Positions 1-5,656 of a stretch of 5,693 bases of DNA are shown here, piece after piece. The notes below the pieces were generated by a model that saw only the letters and a program-made list of their open reading frames with translations, had not been told where the DNA came from and made no database searches. The first letter of the stretch is position 1; every line of letters begins with the position of its first letter. The position numbers and the translations under genes are program-made. The stretch lies in the NCBI GenBank assembly GCA_025454675.1, contig JALONZ010000224.1, positions 1-5,693 of the forward strand, read 5' to 3'. The DNA is from Anaerolineae bacterium. GTDB lineage: Bacteria > Chloroflexota > Anaerolineae > Aggregatilineales > Phototrophicaceae.

Positions 1-488
1 TTTATGGTTTCATCCAGTGCATTTGGGATACCGAGCAAAAAGGTATCTGTCCGCAGATTGATAAAGATAGTGATATTCTTTTTAGCGAGTTCATTTTTGA
101 TACCAATGAGTAAATTTTGAAATTCGTCTGATGCCATGAGTGCGCGTTTATCACCCACCAGAGAATCTTCGATGTTTATCCCAACCACACCCAAGTGATA
201 TAATTTTTCGATGTTTTCTGCGATGATAGTCGCATTTCTGCTGAAACCACCTTCAATATCTACAGATAGGGGTAACGTTGAGGATGCGATTATCCGTTTG
301 ACGATAAATAAAAGTTCCTCAAATGGTAATTTTTCACCATCGGCATACCCCAATGTATGTGCAACGGCGGCGCTTGATGTGGCTAGTGCCAAGAAATTCA
401 GCTCTTCAAAGACTTTAGCACTATTCACATTCCAAACATTCGCAATGAGAAGCGGGTTTTCTTGCTTATGTAGCTGTTTGAAGTTCAT
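1..488 (-). CDS. Isocitrate lyase/PEP mutase-family protein, N-terminal part (truncated by window edge)
   Basis: Reading the minus strand from ATG at 488 gives 162 codons without a stop, running off the window's left end. The family usually has about 250-290 residues, so roughly the last third is missing. Seen: N-terminal LHKQENPLLIANVWN, TSSAAVAHTLGYADGE (residues 37-52), VDIEGGFS (76-83), GINIEDS (103-109) and FINLRTD (142-148). These match the beta-strand ends of the ICL/PEPM TIM barrel. D77, E79 and E107 are expected at the Mg2+ site and R146 in the substrate pocket. The isocitrate lyase signature KKCGH is absent, so it is not a true isocitrate lyase. The family contains C-C and P-C bond lyases and mutases (methylisocitrate lyase, oxaloacetate decarboxylase, PEP mutase), and the substrate cannot be told here. 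N20 stands where relatives commonly carry Asp (NAWD). The start is supported by AGAAGGAG at 496-503, 7 nt upstream. G+C is about 40% by hand count, lower than its neighbours. It lies downstream of a terminator, so it is probably transcribed separately. Confidence 0.87.
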   Translation of the reverse strand, partial: MNFKQLHKQENPLLIANVWNVNSAKVFEELNFLALATSSAAVAHTLGYADGEKLPFEELLFIVKRIIASSTLPLSVDIEGGFSRNATIIAENIEKLYHLGVVGINIEDSLVGDKRALMASDEFQNLLIGIKNELAKKNITIFINLRTDTFLLGIPNALDETI

Positions 489-529
489 GACTCGTCTCCT
501 TCTTCCATAATCATAATGGATTGAGTAAA

Positions 530-568
530 AAATTATCCCCTCTAAATAATTTATAGAGAGGATAATTT
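530..568 (-). terminator. Rho-independent terminator of the carboxypeptidase gene
   Basis: The arms 530-544 and 554-568 are complementary over 15 bp with one C/A mismatch, around a 9-nt loop (545-553). Read on the minus strand, the hairpin starts 4 nt after the carboxypeptidase stop codon. It ends in a run of six T, partly inside the A/T-rich base of the stem. Position, stem length and T-run fit an intrinsic terminator. It leaves only about 40 nt between the hairpin and the next minus-strand start at 488. That gene therefore needs a promoter in this short gap or inside the hairpin, or depends on readthrough. A TATGAT-like -10 lies at 510-515 (minus), but I see no good -35. Confidence 0.75.
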
Positions 569-572
569 CTAA

Positions 573-2051
573 TTAAAGCCCATACACCTCGCCGAATTTG
601 CGCTTCAAATAGCCGATATACGGCGCGGAATCCATCCCGCCACCCGTCACACGGCGCGTCAATTCATCGGTATTAAATTTGCGCCCATGTTGATGAATAT
701 TCGTATTCAGCCAGCCTAACAAGGTGCTAAATTTGCCATTTTCAATTTCGGATGGGATTTCGGGGTGCGCTTTGAGCGCCGCCTCATAATATTGCACCGA
801 GGTGGGGAAATATCCGACCAGACCCGCCGACCAATGCACATCTTGCAACACGCCCAGCGCATCATTGGGTGGCACAATGCCAAAAAATTGTTCAAATCGC
901 CCATTCCATTCGCGGGGCAAATCTTTCACCGCCACGCGCCCATTGAGCAAATCATTTTCCAGTTCAAAGCGTAACATAATGTGCAGGTTATAAGTCGCTT
1001 CATCAGCCTCAACACGGATGAATGAGCGTTCCACTGTGTTGATGGCTTTGAACATCTCATCGGCTGTCACATGTGACATGTGCGGAAAATATTGCTTAAA
1101 ATGCGGTAATGCCCATTGCCAAAAACCTTTGCTCCGACCCACGATATTTTCCCATAGGCGCGACTGTGATTCATGCACACTGAGCGATGTGCCACTGCCC
1201 AACACCGTCCCGCTCAATTCGGGCGCGACACCTTGTTCATACATGCCGTGTCCGCCTTCGTGCATACTGCCGAACAAGGCAGGATTGAGCCAGTCATCAT
1301 GATAACGAGTGGTCAGGCGCACATCATAGCGTGAAAAATTAATTTCAAACGGATGCACCGCCACATCTAACCGCCCACGTTCAAAATCGAAGCCGATGGT
1401 ATTCAGGACGAATGTGGCAAATGCGCGTTGGGCATCTACGGGGAATGTGCCACGCACCAAGCCATCATTCACACGCCCAGCCACCTTGCTCACATCTGCG
1501 ATGAGGGCAATTAAATCGGGTTTGTGACCGTCAAATGTGGCTCTCACCATCTCGGTGTTGATGCCCTTATCATACGCATCCAATAAGGCATCATACGGAT
1601 TTTGGGCATAGCCATAATACTCGGCTTCTTTAACTTTTAATTCGATGATACGGGCTAAATCGGGTTCAAAGGCGCTAAAATCGCTATCTTCACGCGCTTT
1701 TGCCCATGTATGATGTGCCTTTGCCGTCACCCGCGACATTTCTGCAACAAAGTCGCTGGGCAATTTGACGGCGTTTTGGTAATCATGAGAAGCAAGCCGA
1801 ACTGTGCTGGCTTCGGTGGAATCGTAGGGCAGGTGAGCCACCTCTTGTTGTGCCAGTTCAATGAGTTTGCCCGTTTCATCAGCCGTAAAAAATTCGTGCG
1901 CCATTTCTTCCATCACTGCCATATGATTGGCACGCGAATCTGCGCCACCGGGTGGCATATAGACCTCCATGTCCCACTCCAGTAAGCTGGTCATGGCATT
2001 CATCGCATCAACTTTGGTTAAGCGTTCAACTAATTTTTGATAATTTTGCAT
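573..2051 (-). CDS. M32-family metallocarboxypeptidase (carboxypeptidase Taq type)
   Basis: This is a zinc carboxypeptidase that removes C-terminal amino acids from peptides, expected to be cytosolic (no signal peptide or membrane segment seen). At 492 residues it is a normal length for family M32 (about 490-510). All diagnostic motifs are present in order: an N-terminal WDMEVYMPPGG (26-36), HPF (233-235), DVRLTTRY (243-250), the zinc motif HEGGH (264-268; H264 and H268 ligands, E265 general base), HESQSR (293-298, with E294 as third ligand), IRVEAD (345-350), YNLHIMLRFELE (354-365) and GVLQDVHW (400-407). No key residue is missing. The ATG at 2049-2051 is preceded by AAAGGA (2062-2067) at a 10-nt spacing. 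The gene is single, with its own promoter (2082-2110) and terminator (530-568). A role in general peptide turnover is inferred from the family; no neighbour suggests a special one. Confidence 0.96.
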   Translation of the reverse strand: MQNYQKLVERLTKVDAMNAMTSLLEWDMEVYMPPGGADSRANHMAVMEEMAHEFFTADETGKLIELAQQEVAHLPYDSTEASTVRLASHDYQNAVKLPSDFVAEMSRVTAKAHHTWAKAREDSDFSAFEPDLARIIELKVKEAEYYGYAQNPYDALLDAYDKGINTEMVRATFDGHKPDLIALIADVSKVAGRVNDGLVRGTFPVDAQRAFATFVLNTIGFDFERGRLDVAVHPFEINFSRYDVRLTTRYHDDWLNPALFGSMHEGGHGMYEQGVAPELSGTVLGSGTSLSVHESQSRLWENIVGRSKGFWQWALPHFKQYFPHMSHVTADEMFKAINTVERSFIRVEADEATYNLHIMLRFELENDLLNGRVAVKDLPREWNGRFEQFFGIVPPNDALGVLQDVHWSAGLVGYFPTSVQYYEAALKAHPEIPSEIENGKFSTLLGWLNTNIHQHGRKFNTDELTRRVTGGGMDSAPYIGYLKRKFGEVYGL

Positions 2052-2081
2052 GAGTTAATCATCCTTTCATATTCATGGGAT

Positions 2082-2110
2082 ATTATCCTCATTTTAGGGT
2101 CATTGCACAA
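2082..2110 (-). promoter_or_regulatory. Sigma70-like promoter for the M32 carboxypeptidase gene
   Basis: On the minus strand TTGTGC (2105-2110, 3/6 of the -35 consensus) is separated by exactly 17 bp from GATAAT (2082-2087, 5/6 of the -10 consensus). The predicted transcript would start near 2075, leaving a leader of about 24 nt that contains the AAAGGA ribosome-binding site. Geometry is good, but the -35 match is weak. Confidence 0.5.
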
Positions 2111-2119
2111 CTGCATAGG

Positions 2120-2148
2120 TTGTTAATGCGCCGTTGTGGTGGCATAAT
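2120..2148 (+). promoter_or_regulatory. Sigma70-like promoter for the SDR-HAD-kinase-like operon
   Basis: TTGTTA (2120-2125, 4/6 of consensus) and CATAAT (2143-2148, 5/6) are separated by 17 bp. Transcription would begin at about 2155. The leader to the chosen ATG at 2188 is then about 33 nt and includes the Shine-Dalgarno at 2172-2176. The promoter lies back to back with the minus-strand promoter, with 9 bp between the two -35 boxes. Confidence 0.6.
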
Positions 2149-2171
2149 TAAAGCATGTTGGCAGATTGCAG

Positions 2172-2176
2172 AAGGA
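2172..2176 (+). promoter_or_regulatory. Ribosome-binding site that decides the start of the SDR gene
   Basis: AAGGA, within AGAAGGAT, sits 11 nt before the ATG at 2188. The longer reading frame opens with an ATG at 2155. That ATG coincides with the predicted transcription start and has no purine-rich site before it, so 2188 is the better start. Confidence 0.6.
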
Positions 2177-2187
2177 TAGAAAACACT

Positions 2188-3153
2188 ATGGCGGATATTA
2201 CCCCAAAACCCAGTTATAATATTTTAGTGACAGGCGCAAATACGACCATCGGTTTTGAAGTGGCGCAAAAATTGGTGGCTCATGGGCATAAAGTCACCGG
2301 GCTTGCCAATGGGCGCGATGGCGCAACCGCTTTACGTGATGTGGGCGTGTCTCCGATTTTGATTGACCCCACCCGCGTGGGCGAAATTGCCGGTATGATG
2401 AAGGTTGCTAACACGGATGTCGTTGTTCATATGTCGCCACTCACCCGTTATGGTGTGCCATATGGCAATATGGATTATGAGACAGATGAATTGCTCATTA
2501 CCACCAAAGCCATCACCGAAGCCGCTAAAAAACAAGGTGTCAAATTCTTTTTGCACCCCAGCAGTGTGTTTATTTATGGCAATGTGGGCGAGGCAGATGA
2601 ATCAACCGCGTTTATCCGTGCCAATTTATCACTGGTGGATGCCCTCCGCAAAAGTGAAGCCAGTGTCAAAGAATCAGAAGTCCCCTACACCATTTTGCGC
2701 GTTGGTCATATCTACAGCGCCAGCACATCATCGCTGATTGCCTTGATAGATACCCTGCGTTTGGGGCGACCAGTTTATACAGGTGGCAAAGAGGCAACAC
2801 TTGCCAGTTGGACACACGCCGATGATTTAATCAATGCCATTTTATTGACCATCCACGCCCAACCTGTGGGGCAGGTGCTTCATATCACCGATGACAGCCC
2901 CACCACACCCGCCGACTTTGTGGCGTATTTGGCGGATGAACTGGGCTTAAAAGGACGTAGCTCGATGGTGCCGTTTTTTGAGCGCCCGCGTGTATATAAA
3001 TCCACTGCGCCATTGCTCGAAATGGGTGTAAATGCCAGCAATGCCAAAGCGAAAAATATATTGGCATGGTCGCCAAAATATGCCAGTTATAAGGCGGGGA
3101 TTGACCAAATTCTGCTCACACTCCGCGCTCAAAAACCAATAGGGAAGCGTTAA
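2188..3153 (+). CDS. NAD(P)-binding epimerase/dehydratase-like protein (extended SDR) with altered active site
   Basis: It has 321 residues from the chosen ATG; a longer in-frame reading from 2155 adds 11 unconvincing residues. The Rossmann fold is clear: NILVTGANTTIG (11-22), an acidic residue at the end of the next strand (LID, 58-60), VVVHMSP (78-84), HPSSVFIYG (123-131), VPYTILRVGHIYS (165-177), WTHADDLINAI (208-218) and a C-terminal LAWSPKYASYKAGI (292-305) typical of sugar-nucleotide epimerase/dehydratase relatives. Two departures are visible. The glycine motif TGxxGxxG reads TGANTTIG, without the middle Gly. In the YxxxK region the aligned segment is DALRK (151-155), with Asp where the catalytic Tyr is expected; the SS pair (125-126) and K155 remain. 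It may bind nucleotide without normal SDR catalysis, or it may use another acid/base. It is the first gene of a three-gene operon. The family call is safe; the substrate is unknown. Confidence 0.9.
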   Translation: MADITPKPSYNILVTGANTTIGFEVAQKLVAHGHKVTGLANGRDGATALRDVGVSPILIDPTRVGEIAGMMKVANTDVVVHMSPLTRYGVPYGNMDYETDELLITTKAITEAAKKQGVKFFLHPSSVFIYGNVGEADESTAFIRANLSLVDALRKSEASVKESEVPYTILRVGHIYSASTSSLIALIDTLRLGRPVYTGGKEATLASWTHADDLINAILLTIHAQPVGQVLHITDDSPTTPADFVAYLADELGLKGRSSMVPFFERPRVYKSTAPLLEMGVNASNAKAKNILAWSPKYASYKAGIDQILLTLRAQKPIGKR

Positions 3154-3159
3154 CGACTT

Positions 3160-3921
3160 ATGCTCAAAGCAATTTTATTTGATTTAGACGATACGCTCAT
3201 TGATTGGGGCGATTTTTCGGAAGATTGGGAATTGGTAGAACGCCCCCGTTTGACGGGGGTCTATAATTATCTATCGCAATTCGGAACACCGCGTGGCACG
3301 GTGAATGATTTTATCAAGTCGTTCTTCCGTCACTCGCGTGAGGCATGGAATAATGCACGTAATACCCATGTCGCACCCCATTTGGTCAAAATACTCACGG
3401 TTGCATCACAAGACTTGGGTTATAAACCTTCTCAGTGGGATGTGGATGAATGCCTAAAGGCGTATGATTGGCAATCTGTGCCGTTTGTGACGGTTTTCGC
3501 GGATGTGCCAGAAGCCCTCGAATTATTCCGTCATCATGGCTTAAAGACTGGCATCATCACCAATGCGTTTCAGCCGATGAAGATCCGAGATGTAGAGTTG
3601 GAACAATACGGGTTGCTCCAATACTTTCCGCAATGTCGCTTTTCTGCCGCCGATTGTGGGTTTCTGAAACCGCATCCCAGCATTTTTCATACCGCGCTGG
3701 ATTGTTTGGGGATTCAACCCGATGAAGCCGTGTTTGTGGGTGATAACCCCACTGCCGATATTGGCGGGGCGCAAGGTGTGGGCATGAAAGCCATCATGCG
3801 CGTTTTGAAGAAACGCGGGTCATTTGCTGGTGGGTTAATTGTGCCTGATGCAGAAGTGTATACCCTCACAGAAATCCCCGCTATTTTGGATATGTGGTAT
3901 CCCGATTGGCGTAAGAGGTAG
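3160..3921 (+). CDS. HAD-superfamily hydrolase (subfamily IA-like phosphatase)
   Basis: The protein has 253 residues and a complete haloacid dehalogenase active site. Motif I is DLDDT (8-12; nucleophile D8, acid/base D10). Motif II is IITNA (132-136; T134). Motif III is K170 in GFLKPHPSIF. Motif IV is GDNPTAD (194-200; D195 and D200 for Mg2+). Residues of roughly 16-115 form an alpha-helical C1 cap between motifs I and II, as in phosphoglycolate phosphatase and YjjG-type nucleotidases. The expected reaction is hydrolysis of a small phosphate monoester in the cytosol; the substrate cannot be read from sequence. It starts 6 nt after the SDR stop codon. The ribosome-binding site is weak (AGGGAAG at 3141-3147, 12 nt from the ATG), which suggests translational coupling to the upstream gene. 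All catalytic residues are retained, unlike both operon partners. Confidence 0.94.
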   Translation: MLKAILFDLDDTLIDWGDFSEDWELVERPRLTGVYNYLSQFGTPRGTVNDFIKSFFRHSREAWNNARNTHVAPHLVKILTVASQDLGYKPSQWDVDECLKAYDWQSVPFVTVFADVPEALELFRHHGLKTGIITNAFQPMKIRDVELEQYGLLQYFPQCRFSAADCGFLKPHPSIFHTALDCLGIQPDEAVFVGDNPTADIGGAQGVGMKAIMRVLKKRGSFAGGLIVPDAEVYTLTEIPAILDMWYPDWRKR

Positions 3922-3923
3922 GC

Positions 3924-4472
3924 ATGAACTATTTTCTGCCATTCTCAGAACGTAATCTCATTTTGACGGGGTATATCGGACCCGATTTATCGCGCATCGC
4001 CAGAGAATTGGCGACATCGCTCAAAATGAGTTACTTCGGGATTGATGCGGGTATTGCTGACCGCGCTGGTATGTTTATCAACGAAATTCGCACACAGTTT
4101 GGCGAAAATCGTCTAAAATCATTAGAGGCGGAGGTTGTCTCTGAGACACTATTACGCCGACAAGGGGTAATTTATGCCTCTGGGCGCACCCTGAACACCA
4201 GTGATTATTTGGCGCGGTTTTTAGAAACAGGCGAGGTCTTTTGCCTCACCGTCAATTTAGATGCCATGCTTCATCGGTTGCATGTCAATATGGGGGCGCA
4301 ATATCATAATCCCCATGACCGCGCCATCGCATTGGCAGAACTGAATAGTGAATGGCAGATTCGCAAAAAACCGGGTATCCGCGAAATTACTGTTCGTCCA
4401 GATATGCCCCGCGAGGACATCATCACGCATGTAGCAAGTTTGTGGCGCGATTTGGCGGTCACATCGCGGTAA
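3924..4472 (+). CDS. Shikimate-kinase-like protein with degenerate P-loop (probable pseudoenzyme)
   Basis: The protein has 182 residues, about the length of shikimate kinase (170-180), and the family pattern can be followed through it. NLILTGYIGPDLS (11-23) lies where GxxGxGKS should be, with G16 and G19 kept but D21 and L22 replacing Gly and the ATP-binding Lys. FGID (38-41) keeps the second Asp of the DxD motif (shikimate contact) but has G39 for the first (Mg2+). RAGMFINEIRTQFGE (47-61) matches the helix after it. LKSLEAE (64-70) has Lys where FRxLE has Arg. ASGRTL (85-90) replaces the GGG motif. The RPL segment of the lid is not recognisable. ATP-dependent phosphorylation is therefore unlikely; a binding or regulatory role is inferred. 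The start has AAGAGG (3913-3918) 5 nt upstream, and the gene follows the HAD stop by 2 nt. Its TAA stop overlaps the direct repeat that flanks the downstream mobile-like element. Homology to shikimate kinase is by eye and should be treated as probable. Confidence 0.75.
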   Translation: MNYFLPFSERNLILTGYIGPDLSRIARELATSLKMSYFGIDAGIADRAGMFINEIRTQFGENRLKSLEAEVVSETLLRRQGVIYASGRTLNTSDYLARFLETGEVFCLTVNLDAMLHRLHVNMGAQYHNPHDRAIALAELNSEWQIRKKPGIREITVRPDMPREDIITHVASLWRDLAVTSR

Positions 4473-4508
4473 ATAATGTCAGTTATGGTTAAGGATGTTG
4501 GCGATTAA

Positions 4509-4531
4509 CCCCACCCCCTAGCCCCCTCCCC
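4509..4531 (-). other. Putative G-quadruplex motif (minus strand)
   Basis: Four C-runs of 4, 5, 5 and 4 bases are separated by 1, 3 and 1 bases. The minus strand is therefore four G-runs with short loops, a textbook quadruplex pattern. It overlaps hairpin 1, so the two structures would compete. Confidence 0.5.
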
Positions 4532-4548
4532 ATTGCATGGAGAGGGGG
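4522..4548. repeat. Hairpin 1 of the intergenic element
   Basis: The arms 4522-4533 and 4537-4548 pair at 11 of 12 positions (one C/A mismatch) around a TGC loop. On the plus strand it is followed by six A, not T, so it is not an intrinsic terminator in that direction. On the minus strand the T-run precedes the hairpin. A related hairpin is found at 5677-5693. Confidence 0.75.
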
Positions 4549-4572
4549 AAAAAAGCCAATCTTCGCCTTACT

Positions 4573-4599
4573 CCCTTCCCCTACGAAGTGGGGGAAGGG
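4573..4599. repeat. Hairpin 2 of the intergenic element
   Basis: The arms 4573-4584 and 4588-4599 pair over 12 bp, including one G-T pair, around a GAA loop. Its stem length and loop size equal those of hairpin 1. No T-run follows directly; the nearest is GCTTTT at 4614-4619. It may slow or end transcription of the upstream operon, but it does not have the usual terminator form. Confidence 0.7.
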
Positions 4600-4612
4600 T
4601 TGGGGATAGGGG
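4590..4612 (+). other. Putative G-quadruplex motif (plus strand)
   Basis: G-runs of 5, 3, 4 and 4 bases are separated by AA, TT and ATA. This satisfies the usual G3+N1-7 pattern on the strand that would be transcribed as readthrough from the upstream operon. It overlaps the 3' arm of hairpin 2. Confidence 0.5.
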
Positions 4613-4670
4613 TGCTTTTAAGGACTTATTTGTTATCCATAACTCACGTTAAATAAGCAAAATCGTGTAA

Positions 4671-4690
4671 GGGCGCAACATGTTGCGCCC
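4671..4690. repeat. Perfect 20-bp palindrome
   Basis: GGGCGCAACATGTTGCGCCC is its own reverse complement over all 20 bases. It lies 39 nt before the amidase start and outside the MITE-like element. It could be an operator, a short palindromic repeat, or a hairpin (8-bp stem, 4-base loop) in a transcript reading into the amidase gene. There is no T-run after it, so it is not a standard terminator. Confidence 0.8.
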
Positions 4691-4728
4691 ATAAATCGTA
4701 AAATGTAGATTTTTAAGGATGCAACAAC

Positions 4729-5538
4729 ATGGCAAAATTAACCATCACACTGGCGCAAATGCCAATTTATTTAGGCGAAGTCAAACGCAATTATGCCCAA
4801 ATGGAAAAATGGACAGTCGAGGCGGCGCGACGCGGGTCGCATATGGTCGTTTTTCCTGAATTGTGGTCATCGGGGTATGCCTTAGACCGTGCCAAAGACT
4901 ATGCTGATAATCTGAATGAAGGCTTATTTGCTCAAGCCACAGCACTAGCAGGCGCGAATAAAATTAGCATTGTTGGCTCAATGCTGGAAAAACGCGGGTT
5001 AGAAGTGAGCAATAGCGCTCCGTTCTTTGCCGCCAACGGGCGGATGATGGGCATTTATCGCAAAATTCATTTGTTTCGCCTGATGGATGAGGATAAATAT
5101 TTGCAATCGGGCGGGTCTCCACTCACGTTAGATTTGCCTTGGGGTAAAACCGGTTTAGCCATTTGTTATGATTTGCGCTTCCCTGAATTATTCCGCCGTT
5201 ATGCCCTTGAAGATGTGGAGATGGTCGTCATCCCCGCCGAGTGGCCCCAAGCACGCATTGAGCATTGGCGGGCGCTGATGATTGCGCGTGCCATCGAAAA
5301 TCAGTGTTATATGATTGGGGTGAACACAGTCGGCAAAATTGGCGATACCGTGTTCGGTGGGCATTCGATGATTGTTGACCCCTGGGGGCGGATTGTGGTC
5401 GAGGCGGGTGATGAACCGCAACTGTTGACCGCCGAAATTGAACTTGACCGCATCAAAGAGGTGCGAAACACCATTCCCGTCTTTGAAGATAGACGACCCG
5501 AAACGTATGAGGTCATCAAATTACCGAATTTGCCCTGA
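4729..5538 (+). CDS. Carbon-nitrogen hydrolase (nitrilase superfamily), omega-amidase type
   Basis: This is a cytosolic amidase of 269 residues, normal for single-domain members (about 260-280). The Glu-Lys-Cys triad is complete: E44 in FPELWSSGY (42-50), K112 in YRKIHLF (110-116) and C146 in AICYDLRFPELF (144-155). The segment PAEWPQARIEHWRALMIARAIENQ (169-192) followed by GVNTVG (197-202) is characteristic of the Nit2/YafV/MtnU group. Those enzymes hydrolyse 2-oxoglutaramate or 2-oxosuccinamate to the 2-oxo acid and ammonia, so an omega-amidase role is the best guess. Other small amides are possible, because the superfamily is broad. The ATG is preceded by AAGGA (4715-4719) at a 9-nt spacing. 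It is separated from the upstream operon by 256 nt containing the mobile-like element and the palindrome. I do not see a convincing promoter; the 20-bp palindrome is the only obvious candidate control site. No methionine-salvage or transaminase neighbour is in the window. Confidence 0.93.
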   Translation: MAKLTITLAQMPIYLGEVKRNYAQMEKWTVEAARRGSHMVVFPELWSSGYALDRAKDYADNLNEGLFAQATALAGANKISIVGSMLEKRGLEVSNSAPFFAANGRMMGIYRKIHLFRLMDEDKYLQSGGSPLTLDLPWGKTGLAICYDLRFPELFRRYALEDVEMVVIPAEWPQARIEHWRALMIARAIENQCYMIGVNTVGKIGDTVFGGHSMIVDPWGRIVVEAGDEPQLLTAEIELDRIKEVRNTIPVFEDRRPETYEVIKLPNLP

Positions 5539-5656
5539 TGTGCCTCCATCAGTTCCCCATAACTGTGCGTTATAATTGGGGTGATATAGGTAGGGGATGG
5601 TTGTAGGGACGGCATAATGTATGTTAGTAAATAAAGACGGTGTAAAAATTCTTTTG

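Larger units (their letters stand above)
4470..4655. mobile_element. MITE-like element, about 174 bp, with terminal inverted repeats and flanking direct repeats
   Basis: TAAATAA occurs at 4470-4476 and again at 4650-4656. Just inside, 4474-4492 and the reverse complement of 4633-4651 match at 16 of 19 positions (core AGTTATGG / CCATAACT). The best reading is an element at 4476-4649 between 6-bp duplications (4470-4475 and 4650-4655); one base of each boundary is ambiguous. It has no coding capacity. Inside are two hairpins and strongly C-rich then G-rich halves. The left duplication contains the TAA stop of the kinase-like gene, so insertion at the stop codon would have preserved the reading frame. 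A transposase in trans would be required; none is in the window. Confidence 0.55.

Noticed and set aside
211..510. Plus-strand open frame of 99 codons
   Set aside because: It lies antisense to the ICL/PEP mutase-family gene, which has clear family motifs and a good ribosome-binding site. The plus-strand protein resembles nothing and looks like a shadow.
2107..2123. Dyad ACAAC-7 bp-GTTGT as an operator between the divergent genes
   Set aside because: The arms are only 5 bp and are explained by the two opposed TTGT-type -35 boxes.
4522..4555. Intrinsic terminator for the three-gene operon at hairpin 1
   Set aside because: The hairpin is followed by A residues on the plus strand; a T-run is required. 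The operon's terminator remains unidentified.
4683..4711. Amidase promoter TTGCGC-17 bp-TAGATT
   Set aside because: The predicted transcript start would fall on the ribosome-binding site and both hexamers are weak.
5548..5576. Promoter with a perfect TATAAT at 5571-5576
   Set aside because: No acceptable -35 exists at 16-18 bp and no gene begins downstream in the window; the hexamer also sits inside an imperfect hairpin.
5600..5624. Possible degenerate relative of the 20-bp palindrome (GTAGGGACGGCAT region)
   Set aside because: Similarity to 4668-4690 is limited to a few bases and the symmetry is lost, so it cannot be separated from chance.
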